Part shown: in pieces, positions 46,475-57,574 of the stretch
Layout of the letters: the number at the start of each line of letters is the position of its first letter
Position numbering within the stretch: the stretch's first letter is position 1
NCBI GenBank assembly: GCA_032622095.1
Contig: CP136067.1
Coordinates: 51,375,899-51,439,898, forward strand
DNA: 64,000 nt
Direction: 5' to 3'
Source of the DNA: Siphonodentalium dalli
Lineage: Eukaryota; Mollusca; Scaphopoda; Gadilida; Siphonodentaliidae
Position numbers and translations under genes: made by a program
Notes under the pieces: model-generated
Told to the model about the DNA's origin: nothing
What the model saw: only the letters and a program-made list of their open reading frames with translations
The model's database searches: none

Positions 46475-49390
46475 TCTAAGATCAAAATTTATCAGTAGCT
46501 CGCTCCCCTAAATCCGATCTCATATTTTTTAGTAAGACACACATGTATAATTCCCATGCGCAGTGACATAAGAGCTCCGTTCAATGATGTCGATATCAAT
46601 GCCAGAACTTTATTATTATGTTAATTAGAATATAATTATGATATTCAATTTGTGTTGTGTTATTTAGTGTTGACTGTGAGATAAACATTGGTGATAATGG
46701 TGGTTGAACAATTTTGTCAGCAAGAAAAGACTCATTCAAAATGGAACTATATTTTTTCTTGAAGGGTTTCTTTGGTTGTGGTAAAGAAATAAAAATATTT
46801 TTTTAACCCCAGGCATTTCGAGATCATTTTCCTTGCTAAAATGTGATTATGTGATAGAATTGATCTCGAATTCATCCAATTTATTTACAAAATTTATAAA
46901 CCTTGTCCACAAAATTTGTATTTGAGTCGAGCTTTAGCTTGGTTAATAAATTTAATATAAAATTGCGACTCATTAGAGATCCTCTACGTATGCACTTAGT
47001 GCACAAATGGACTGCAGGCCGATCCAACACTAAATATGGAGCCAGTTTCAGCCACATAATAAAATAACATGAATTTTTATTGTGTAATGGCATACATAAA
47101 TATTTATTCAGAACACTTATCAAATAAGTGCCTGACAACATTGCCCAATTTACAATTCAATATAAATACTGATAAGACTGGCACTATGAAGACTACAACA
47201 GTCAGTACTTGTCAAATTTACTTCAAAATAAATAGTTAGAATTATACACTCAGCTTAGAAATTAAAGTGTTCACAGTGACATACATATTCTTGATTCAAT
47301 TAATTTGAAGGCAGAGTATTAAATCTGCAAGGACTGCACCTTCTTGAATAACCAACCCAATTTGAGCAAACCTGATATGAGATTCATGTGTTGACATTTA
47401 ATATGTGCACCACATGTGTACATGTGTTGGAAGACATATAAAATGTATTACACTGACATTCATCAGAAGAGTTATTTGAATTAAGTGAATGTTATCAGGA
47501 ACTAAATTCTACAGGTAGTTCATACTCAAATTTAAATGTTAAAATAGTAGGAAAAGGGTACGAAAGATTTTAGATACCAGTCAGGTATTTAAAGCTTAAT
47601 GAAACTGTCCAATTTTGTCCTCATCAGAAGCAGAACCCACCCTATGATATCGTGTTATAAACTAATAAATAGTGGGAAAAAGGGAAAAATATTACAACTG
47701 GGAGCCCCTTCTCTTGATTTATATTGGTCTATAATTATATATTCATTTTGGTATTTATAATTGGTTGGAAAAAAAAATCAAATGTCATTGAAAAAATATG
47801 CAATCAATCCGCCATCCCCTCCCCTCCTCTGTTGGCATATCCCTGCGAGAATAGGACATGTAGGATGATTTATTTGGATGTCTGACTACTAACTCTGACA
47901 TGCATTTCAACACCCACCTCCATGTTCTATTTGAGTAAGTACATGTGTGCCCCACTATTATGAGTACACATGGACATATAAAGACTTTGAAAAAAACAAA
48001 TTCTAGTATGTCAGTGAGTATGTGGGTTAATACTACACATGTAACCTCTGTCAAACAAGTATTTCATTTAGATTAAATAGTGGATTCAACTTTACTCCTG
48101 CCACCAATAGACCAGGCATTGTTTCTGCTGGATCTGCCCCAGTCACCCAAGGACCAAATATATACAGACGGACGGATGACTATAGCTCCACCAGAGACTT
48201 CACATTAGGTGAGCTAAAATCCACATCACTTTATCATATACTATCCTTAACAACCTAATCGACAATACATTTTTTGTATAATTGCAACCACTTTTTTGCT
48301 TTTTGTGATAACTCATTTTTTTGCCAATGTCACTGAGTATAATAGTAAATGCAGATTTAAATCATTACCTTTATTAAGATTCATATCCTTTTGTTCTCAT
48401 CCAATAGCTCATTTGATAAGTTATGGTCCAATTTCTGTTCACATTGGGATATAGCTACGATATCTAAAAATAAAATATACAGGTACTTTATAATCACTCA
48501 GAATAAATTAATATGTACCACAATATGGTGGTAGACTGTTTGTCTATATGACATTGGATTATCAACTTGAAATTGTACTGCTGCAATCTTTTTAAACTGA
48601 TTTTGTCCATAGTTTCAGATAGTTTGCTTAAATTTAAGTAAGATTCTGCAAATATCAAATTTCGGATCGAATTGAATATTTAAAACAACTTGAGTTAAAC
48701 CAAATTGCCATTCATGGAAATTAACGAGAGTATGAGAAATGATATAAGATTAACATGAGTGAATTATAGATCACCACAAAGTCTTGGGTCATTAAAGAAG
48801 CATGTTTATATTGTGGACACTCTTTGATTCAGAAATTCAATCCAGTCCAGTAAATTAACTGTTGCAAATAACTTATGAAGCGGACCATTACGAGTATAAA
48901 AATGAGATATCCTATAGAGTATAGTGCTTGTGTAGAGAGTTAGGAAATCAGAGAGATGTACAACACAATTTCAAAGATCCATCATGTTACCTTCATGTAT
49001 GTGCCTTCACATTAATCTCTATTTAAATAATTACTGTTGAACAAATAAATAAAAACAAAAACAATTCATTAAACTTTACTGTTTTTGATACCAAACATTT
49101 TCACTCAGGAAAATAAACATTTGTCTGGTTTCCTCAATGAGATAATTGTTTTTGTGCACTCAAATCACGAGATATCCTCTTAATATACATGTGGTTGATG
49201 TCAGCGTCAATAAATTTGTTACCAATTGTTGTGCTCTTCGACAACTCTAGTCCACAGCATTAGATTCCTTGTGTCAAAGAAATGCCTATATATAAGTGGT
49301 ATTTTTCTGCACCAACCCAAAATATGTTACTGTATCTATTACATTGAGAAGAAAAAATCACTGGGTTCATGTTTATGTGTGAAAAGATAA
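46475..49390. other. no gene seen
   Basis: Intronic AT-rich sequence. It contains only the family C relic at 48100-48220. Minus ORFs of 86-89 aa (46881-47141, 47785-48054) have no domain support. Confidence 0.4.
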
Positions 49391-49394
49391 AAGA

Positions 49395-50025
49395 TCTAAT
49401 ATATATTTTGGGACTTCTGTCTGTTTGTTTGTTAGCAATGACCGGGAAAACTGCCTGACAGATTTTGACGAAATGTTTATACCTAGGGTTACTTTTGTCT
49501 GGGGAATGTTTTGGACGTGTCAAATCGTGACCCTGACCTGACCTTGACCTTCAAAAATGTCAATTCAAGGTCAAATCTGGTAAAACGGGACGGATTTAGA
49601 CGAAATTTGATACCTATAGGTACCGGTACCTTTGTCCGGGGAGTCTTTTGGACGAGTCAAATCGTGACCCCGACCTGATCTTGACCTTCAAAGTTCAATT
49701 CAAGGTCAAATCGGGTAAAACGGACAAATTTCGATAAATTTGAGACCTAGGGTTAATTTTGTTCGGGGAGTGTTTTGGACGGGTCAAATCGTGACCCCGA
49801 CCTAACCTTCAAAATGGTCAATTCAAGGTCAAATTGCGAATTTTGACGGTATTTTGACGAAATTTGGTACCTACGGTTACTTTTGTCCGAGGAGTGTTTT
49901 GGATGGGACAAATCGTGACCCCGACCTGACCTTGACCTTCAAAATGGTCAATTCAAGGTCAAATCGCGCATTTCGCCAGAAAGCAGAGGGGAAACAGCCC
50001 GGACGAAGTCGGGTCCACCAGCTAG
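49395..50025 (+). mobile_element. non-autonomous Helitron with tandem core
   Basis: Starts TCTAATATATATTTTGGGAC after an A and ends CAGCTAG before a T, fitting Helitron ends (5' TC, 3' CTRR, insertion between A and T) with no target duplication. A short GC hairpin (cccggacgaagtcggg) lies about 10 bases before CTAG, as in Helitrons. The body is about four units of 124-137 bp marked by caaatcgtgacc (49521, 49658, 49785, 49909), each containing gacctgaccttgaccttcaa and caattcaaggtcaaat. No Rep/helicase gene. Similar tandem-core elements are known in bivalves (pearl-type). Confidence 0.75.
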
Positions 50026-50499
50026 TACGATTAGAGGTGCCACGACTATTGATTTTGATAATCGATAATCGGGCGTCAATAATCGACTATAATCGACTAA
50101 TCGTACCTAATATTAATAACATCAGTGGAAGTATACCGTAATATGGCCTATTGCCTGGGTGCTCGTTAACTCAATAACTGCACTGTCGCTGGTCCTTTGA
50201 GACATTGGCTGATGTAATTTTTACGTTAATAAAATGCATCATAAACCACTGTTAATGACTAATGAGCACAATGTATTGAATACCAGCACAGTTCTCAGCG
50301 ATGTTATGGTTATAATATTTGTGAGTTCATTAGAACGAACGTAGCGATTAATTTAAGTTTTAGGAATAGCCACAGAGATGGACTGTCGTCCGGTACATAC
50401 CCCCTAGTGGCATACCGCCTAGTGTGGGCATATCTATAACTTATGACTGCTATACTCAGACAGATGGACCCAAAAATCAGCATTTTCATATAAACGAAG

Positions 50500-51235
50500 A
50501 TGAATAACTATAGCACAAAAAAACAAAACAAAACAGGTGAATGTGCCATTAAATGTCCTCATAGTGGTGAACATCCATACAAAATTTCATTGAGATCCGA
50601 GCATTACTGTTCAAGTTATGACCCGAACAGACATCGGATGGACCAAACAGCCAACATGTCCAGATAAACAAAGATGTATAACTCTAGAATGGAAAATCTG
50701 AACAAAACGATGGAACCCTCTTTTTATTGTCCTCATAGTAGTGAACATCCACACCAAATTTCATTGAGATCCCAGCACAACTGTTGAAGTTACGACATGA
50801 ACAGACACCAGACAGACCAAAAAGCCAACATTTCCAGATAAACAAAGATGAATAACTCTAGAATGGAAAATCCGAACAAAACGATGGAACCCTCTATTTA
50901 ATGTCCTCATAGTTGTGAACATACATTCCAAATTACATTGAGATCCCAGCACAACTGTTGAAGTTACGACATGAACAGACACCAGATGGACCAAAAATCC
51001 AACATTTCCAGATAAACAAAGATGAATAACTCTAGAATGGAAAATCCGAACAAAACGATGGAACCCTCTATTTAATGTCCTCATAGTAGTGAACATCCAT
51101 ACCTAATTTCATTGAGGTCCGAGCACTATTGTTCAAGTTATGACATGAACAGACATCGGACGGACGTACGGACGGACGGCCGGACAGGTGAAAAACAGTA
51201 TACCCCCCTTTTTTTTTAAAGGGGGTATAACAATA
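50500..51235. mobile_element. tandem-unit element, four units of 174 bp
   Basis: gtcctcatag occurs at 50555, 50729, 50903 and 51077, exactly 174 apart. Each unit contains accaaatttcattgagatcc, gttgaagttacgacatgaac, gacaccaga, tccagataaacaaagatgaa and taactctagaatggaaaat. The end is a cggacgtacggacggacgg run followed by a hairpin, tataccccc...T-run...gggggtata. The minus ORF 51096-50761 is an in-frame double copy of the unit, not a gene. Confidence 0.9.
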
Positions 51236-51769
51236 CAAAAGTAGGAATGAACAATGGACCGCCGGTTGTTCCTAAATAAAGGAATCAAATGTTATGGAAA
51301 CTATAAGTTTCATCAAACTTTCAGAGCGTGGTTAACAATCACAAACGTGTGCCCCACCTGCAAATTGCATGACTCAGAACAATTTAAGTATTTGATAACA
51401 GTCCGTTTCATTCAGCATTCACCTCACGATATGCGATAGCCTTTACTAGTAACTTCTAAGTATACATTTGTACTTATACAAACAAAGTACACTTGCAATG
51501 CAATTGGGGAGAACATCACTGATTAAAATGCCATATATATATTGTTCCCTGGTTTTAGAGAGAATGTCAATCAACATCCCATTGGTCCAATCAGATTCAA
51601 GGGCGAGTGCATTCAGTTCATTGAACACGGTGACAGTCGGCACATTTCAAAGACATATTGCCACCTTTCAAGTATACTAAAATATACAACGATGTCGCAA
51701 TGTGTTAAAATCTGCAGTGCGGCCAATTTGTAGAATATACAACGATCCGACGAGAAACCATGTCGCATC

Positions 51770-53351
51770 CAGGGATGGGGTAATTGTAATTGATTGTAAT
51801 TAATTATATTTTTTTCAAGTAATTGCATGTAATTGGTAATTCAGTTTATTCTCAATTACATGTAATTGCAATTGTAATTGGTTAGGATGTAATTGTAATT
51901 GTAATTAGGATCTAATTTCAATTACTTCAAAATCACAGGTACTTGTTTCTTCTCAAAGTTCTCTTTCATGATTCATCCAATGGTTTCTTCAAATGTTTTT
52001 TTTTCCCAAATTTCAAAGTGTAAGACTGGTGACTGTCTATCACTTTGTTGTCACAATACTGAGTTTTTATCCACTGTGTCTCAATGGTGAATTCTGTTGA
52101 CACCTCCTGTTTGTTTGCTTAAGCATTGGTTAACCTTTGAGGTAGAAGGCTTGTTTTGATAAATACACTGAGAAACCAACTTCAAATAATTGACAATAGA
52201 TCACTATAATATATCACTCTTATGATCATGTTTCATTATCTCCATCTGATATGGTATATGTGCTATGGTAGAAAGTCATACCAACCATTGCTAATGCTAT
52301 CAACATGTCTACAAAAAATCTGGCAGCATTTTAATTTGCAGAAAAACACATCGTGTCCTATGAAAGTGAAGTGCAAACTTTGCCCAACTACAATATCCAG
52401 TTCCAAAAAAGTTACCTCCAATTTTGTGACACATCTGAAGGTAAGTTTCCATTTCTATGTATTAGTTTTGTTTAATTCCATTGACATATAACCTCAGTCA
52501 TATGGTGGTATTGGTATATGCACTGTTTCTTGTCCCTTCTAATTTGCAACTGAATGACAAAGTGGGGACAAATATCTGCCTCAATAATCCCCCAATTAGC
52601 ACTGTCTAGTGGAGGCATTGTGTTACCAGTAAGCTGGTGGCCACAAAGGCTAATTAAGTTTATGGCTCTAATTGCAATCAGAGTGTTGATTATCTCATTG
52701 TCCTTTACAATTGGCCTGGCTGTGTCTGACTTACTGAGATAGTCTTATTCCCTTAATAATTAAATGATGAATACATGTGTGTTACTAAAATACTCTATTA
52801 TTTTCATTTTATAGCGAAAGCACCAAGATGTGTATGAATCCAGTCACACAAGCACCATCAGCAAGTGATCAACAACCTACTAGGATCTTTCAGTATGCAA
52901 AAACATCGGTCAAGAATGCCAAAGCATTGAAGATAGTTAGCAAAGTTCATAAATCTCTGATATCATTCCAATTTCTAGAAGATCAACCCCGACTACAAGC
53001 TGCCAATGCAACACGCTGGAGTTGCCAGCTATAAATCATGATTCGCTCAGTTCTTCGAACACCTATACTGGACTCAGTACATTGGCTGCTCTGTACCAAG
53101 TGTGCTTCACCGTGTATTTCATCTTGCTTGTATTAAATTTATGTTTTGTTATCAAATAAAGTTTATATAATTAAAACTGTTCCTACTTCCATTATGTGCT
53201 GAAATGTAATTGAATTACATTTCAAAGTAATTGTAATTGTAATTAATTACATTGTGAAATAGATGTAATGGGAATTGTAATTGTAATTGAAAAATGTTGA
53301 AGTAATTGTAATTGTAATTGATTACATTCACAAGTAATTGCCCCAAGCCTG
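51770..53351 (+). mobile_element. 1.58-kb hAT element nested in another hAT
   Basis: Ends CAGGGATGGGGTAATTG and, inverted, CAGGCTTGGGGCAATTA. Perfect 8-bp target duplication GTCGCATC at 51762-51769 and 53352-53359. Subterminal regions are dense in taattgtaattg. It carries a two-exon BED-finger transposase relic. Confidence 0.95.
52294..53034 (+). pseudogene. hAT transposase relic with BED zinc finger split by an intron
   Basis: Exon 1 (to 52440) reads KIWQHFNLQ, then VKCKLCPTTISSS and NFVTHLK; the donor AAG|GTAAGT is at 52441. The acceptor ttttatag at 52814 opens exon 2 with RKHQDVYE in the same phase. The joined finger has W, C-x2-C and H-x4-H (HLKRKH), all BED ligands intact. Exon 2 meets a stop at 52866. 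A +1 frame (52828-53034) continues as RIFQYAKTSVKNAKALK and ends ATRWSCQL, resembling the hAT region before the S-x-TRWNS motif. The DDE catalytic core and dimerisation domain are absent. An AATAAA at 53155-53160 follows. Probably a DNA-binding-only relic; the frameshift suggests decay. Confidence 0.7.
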
Positions 53352-53799
53352 GTCGCATCATCAAATGAACTGCCGACTGTTTGCAACATATATCAGTAGT
53401 ACTCATGTTATTGGAATCTCTTTGGTACGCGATCAAAGGATGTTAACACCTCGGTTGTAGATAGAACTTTGTAAAATAAACACGGTATTCAAAAATACCC
53501 GGCATCTTCTGACATCCGATATAAATAACACAGATTAATCGACGACGGAAATGGTAATCGATTATCGGCTTTATCAACGGTTCATCGATTATACGATTAA
53601 TCGTGGCACCCCTAAGTATGATATAATTCCCAGTTAGGCAGGATGATGTGTGATGAAGATATCCAGGCAGCCCTGATAAAACAGTAATTTGTTTATTTTT
53701 GCAACTTTTCAACTATCAACTCTGAGAAAAAGTTTTTCAACTTGTGATAATAACAAACAAAATCAGCGAGATTTCAAGCATACCATTAAGTATAAATAC

Positions 53800-54640
53800 T
53801 CCCACCCAAGGATGACAAAACTAGGGTTGCTCATCAAAGATGGCTCTAATCCGGGTTTTTTTCCCTTCAGAATCATAACTCGGTTTTTGAACTCAACCGA
53901 GATATTGATTATAGTTGTGAAAGGTCCATATACCCAAAACTGAAACGCAACCTTAACATCTAAGATGGCTTTTGTCGAGTCTGAGCCAATCCCTAGCCGC
54001 ATCATGTAGAGAGGGTATTGTGAAAAGCATGTATACCAAAAATTATTGAAAGCGGTTCATATTTGTTAAAAGTTATTAAGTCGGACAAAATTTTCTAAGT
54101 CAAAATAAGTTGAATATAAGGCGTAACTTAAAAAAAAAAAGTCGGACCGAACCGCAATTAGCATCATGTGGAGAGGCAGTCCTAAGGAGATTGCATACAA
54201 AAATTTATTGAAATCGGTTCATAGTTGTTCGAGTTATGAGGACGGACGGACACACGGAGGGAGAAAGCGTGACGGACGGACGCAGTCAATCCAGTATACC
54301 CCCCATTTTCATCGAAAGTGTGGGTATAAAAAGGAGGACTCTAAAATGGAAAAAACATGAACGTCATTTGCCCCTCTTTTGAAATCAATCGTGATGGTGA
54401 ACCTCCATACCAAATTTCATTCAGATCCTATAACCATTGGTTGAGATATATGCACAGGCTGAAAAAAACTCCACATTTCCACATAAACCAGATGACAGTG
54501 AAAACAACAATAGGCAATAGGAACCATGCAAGACAAACACAATGTAACAAAAGTCCATCCCTGACAACAATCAGTGTAATCTACCAGGAGTCTCCCTCTC
54601 TGATTAGACAAGGGCTCGTCCAAGAGTGAAATTTGACAAC
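53800..54640. mobile_element. tandem-unit element, family D, and adjoining fragment
   Basis: 53800-54330 holds gatggctctaatccgg, then two units with gcatcatgt-gagagg, accaaaaattattgaaa-cggttca and gttattaagtcgg-like phrases, followed by gaggacggacggacac, cagtataccccccatttt and an inverted gtgtgggtata tail. 54357-54640 begins ggtgaacctccataccaaat and ttcattcagatcc, the core shared with the 174-bp family. Short ORFs are repeat-derived. Confidence 0.6.
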
Positions 54641-54964
54641 TTGCTAGGTTGTTGGAAGAGATGAACTCCTGCGACATACATGTATGTGAGCCTACATACA
54701 GTATTCTTTTATTTATATTTATGAGTATGAATTACCATGGAACTGTGCTGAAATTTTGCCAGAAAACATATGTGAAAGAGAAGACCAAGAAGGTTTTTGT
54801 AACCATGATATTATTGTTCAAAGTTATTTGCTATCATATTCCATCCATCATGAAAAAGGATGTCTTTTTTCGATGCAAATTTTGTTGGTGAGGCTTGGTC
54901 TACTGTCTTATAATACTTGAGCCATTCTTGAAATCCATTAAAGTTGCATCTTTCTTTATTATCT

Positions 54965-55185
54965 AGATCATGCCATGAATCTCTACTCTGGCTAACGCCC
55001 GTAGAGATCAAATTCTATCAGTTCAAAACCCGGGATTTTTTTATAAGTTTTGACAGGGAACCGTATAAAGTCGAAAAATAACGCGGGAATGTACTTCTTT
55101 GTTCATACCTGTTGCTTAATGATTTATTCATCGGTACGTAAAGTTCCCAGCTCGAGATTACATTATTTACGTGACTTTTGAGACC
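54965..55185. repeat. dispersed repeat, copy 2
   Basis: Diverged same-orientation partner of 21290-21490: catgccatgaatctctact, cgcccgtagagatcaa, tttgacagggaa, gttcccagctcgag and cgtgacttt. Confidence 0.5.
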
Positions 55186-55653
55186 CGATTCCACGATAAA
55201 TATTTATTTTATCCCCTGTCACGAAAATTCAATATCAGGTCACATTTTTCTTTAATTTTCTGTTGAAATTCAAGTAGAATAAATTTTGTACCTGTCAATC
55301 ATAAAACAAGTGCCTCTATATCCCCTGGATTTCAGTATGTTCGTTTATGTTCCCAAACTGGATTGTAGCGACTAGTATCATATTGACTTGGTCTGAAACC
55401 AAACAGGAGGATTGCTCAGAATTTTTGATGCAGCAAGTTTTATCAAATGCATGTACCGGTAACATTAAACTATAATGTACGAAAAAAAAATGCTATAAAA
55501 TATATTTATTACATGGTCCTACCCTTATTCCATTTTCATATCCGTGATTTAGAGAAATATCTAGCTGCCTCTACAAATACTCACCCATCATGACATCAGC
55601 AGGTGACATGATAATCAATATTATATGCCCAGAATCTTGTTATTGGTATTGAT

Positions 55654-55988
55654 CAGTCCTTCCCATGAGGAAAACACAGCGAGAGCATTTATTTGCTCTC
55701 GCAATTCAGAAACGGGTGTAATTGCATGCATAATATAACTTTAATTTCGGATTTTCTCAAACAAAATGTCATTGTAGGATAGACCTATGTCCAGTTACAC
55801 TTTTACATGTCCATAATTTAAGTGAGATGGAAAATGTACCTTCAAATAGTTCAATAATGAATCAACAATTACAGTGACCATCAACATTTTGACAAGATGT
55901 ACGAGTGCAAATTTTACCACCCGTGAATTCTAAATTGCGAGTGCATACGGGTGCGAGAGCAATCGCTCCCGTCTCGTGGGAAGAACTG
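55654..55988. mobile_element. 335-bp MITE with CAGTYCTTCCCA ends
   Basis: The left end CAGTCCTTCCCATGAG, then gcgagagcatttatttgctc, cgcaattcagaa and cgggtg, is matched inverted by cacccgtgaattctaaattg, gagagcaatcgctcccgtct and CGTGGGAAGAACTG. The imperfect arms are about 80 bp. CAG ends suggest hAT, but the flanks do not give a clear 8-bp duplication. Confidence 0.65.
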
Positions 55989-55989
55989 T

Positions 55990-56915
55990 GGTATATTCAT
56001 GAATAAAATAAATAGCACCATTCAAATGGATATTTAGCAGTGTTAACATACTAACGGATCAGTATCTTGGAGGTCAGTGTTAATATAGTCCCTGCAGCAG
56101 CCAAGATCTGGAAGCTGTCAGCAGATCACTTGAGAAGATGCGATAGCACAGTTGTATCGGTAAGCTTGTCCAAGGTGGGGATTAAGAATTGTCCTCCTGA
56201 AATATGAATTTAGATATACAATGTACTATATAGCCTACATGTACACTAGCCACACAACACCGAATCTACAGGTGCTATTATTCAGGTAATAATGGAATTA
56301 ATTTATTGGCTTATTCAGTCTGTTAGCATCCCAAAAGCATCAAATGACCTACTATAAACTGACAAATGTTCAGCAAATTTAACTGTACATATATACTGTA
56401 CATGTATGTACAATGTAGGTATACCTATCGATACATGTAGTTAACTTTGTAAGTTGTAGTTTACAAGTTAGCATCAGTCCGAAGGGATCATTGTCATCTC
56501 ATTTTGGTCTTGCCTGAAAAGGTGCTTTGGGTACCCAGCTTGACCTTCAGTCCTGTTAAAGATGCATTATCCCATTAAACACCCTTATTTCTGCATGAAG
56601 AATTGAAGACTTATACTGAGCCTGTGCCTCCATTTCTCTGATACAGTATATATAATCTATAGACTGATATTTCTGGATGGCCACACATACATGCAAGCTC
56701 AACCACCTGTCCCAGCAGAGGGTCACACAAACAAGGAGTCAACAAAATGTATAGTGGATGCTTGTATAGGCTCCATTTCAGTATACATGTAGCTGTAGGC
56801 ATATCTACCCTGCATGGTTGAGTGATTATTTTTGCATGGTATCACTCTTTATTATATGCTTCCCCATTAAATAGTGGGAAATTGCCGTGGCGTAGAGTGT
56901 TATATCCATCGCCTG
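55990..56915. other. no gene seen
   Basis: Intronic sequence without repeats or ORFs that I can support. Confidence 0.4.
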
Positions 56916-56917
56916 GA

Positions 56918-57032
56918 CCGACTCGATGGATAACACTGACCGACTGGATGGATAACACTGACCGACTCGATGGATAACACTGATAACACTGACCGACTCG
57001 ATGGATAACACTGACCGACTCGATGGATAACA
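56918..57032. repeat. minisatellite, 22-bp unit
   Basis: ccgactcgatggataacactga is repeated about five times with one partial unit (taacactga) and one substitution (actggatgg). There are no spacers, so it is not a CRISPR array. Confidence 0.95.
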
Positions 57033-57416
57033 CAATAGTATTACTTTTTCGGAGATTACTTCCGGTTTATAGCGGCGAATCACATTAAGTTTCAAAGCGT
57101 ATCAATAACAGCCGGACTATTGTTGTAATTATTGATTTTCACGGTTCATAAACTGTTATTTAATTGTTATACTAATGTTAACTCATTTGTTTTAATATAT
57201 TCTTATCTCTAAATTATGTATACATTAATTTTCTCGCATCATTTCAGAATAATGGGGACTATTTCTATGCTCGATATTTGTCATTCGGTGGTGAGCAAAT
57301 CAATTGATGGAATGTAAACAAAATGCAAATGTCGAAGCTTTCTAACAATTTGAAGTGAACTGTAGGACAAAATTAGCAGTTTTGGTGCGGTTTATAGGGC
57401 ATATAATAAAAAGAAA

Positions 57417-57571
57417 ACCTACGGGTTTTGGTTGAATACCCGGATTATCTCATTCGTGGGTGCAAGGAAGTACAGAATTTCGACTCGCGGCTTGCAGCCG
57501 CTCGTGGAAATTCTGTACTTCCTTGCACCCACTCATGAGATAATTCGGGTATTCAACCAAAACTCGTAGGT
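57417..57571. mobile_element. 155-bp near-perfect hairpin MITE
   Basis: Two arms of about 70 bp, acctacgggttttggttgaa ... ggtgcaaggaagtacagaat and the inverse attctgtacttccttgcacc ... caaaactcgtaggt, surround a loop with cggcttgcagccg. The arms differ at only a few bases. No coding potential; flanking duplication not certain. Confidence 0.85.
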
Positions 57572-57574
57572 ATT

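Larger units (their letters stand above)
50032..53614. mobile_element. hAT element, host of nested insertions
   Basis: The left end TAGAGGTGCCACGACTATTG and the inverted right end (CGTGGCACCCCTA) form the terminal repeats. Flanking octamers agtacgat (50024-50031) and agtatgat (53615-53622) differ at one base, a decayed 8-bp duplication. The octamer begins with the last two bases of the Helitron's CTAG end, so the hAT inserted after the Helitron. Subterminal regions are rich in ataatcgact/cgattaatcg repeats. Its own interior is non-coding; two later elements sit inside it. Confidence 0.8.

Noticed and set aside
50761..51096. 111-aa minus-strand ORF with two identical halves
   Set aside because: It is two in-frame copies of the 174-bp repeat unit (174 is divisible by 3), not a protein with internal repeats.
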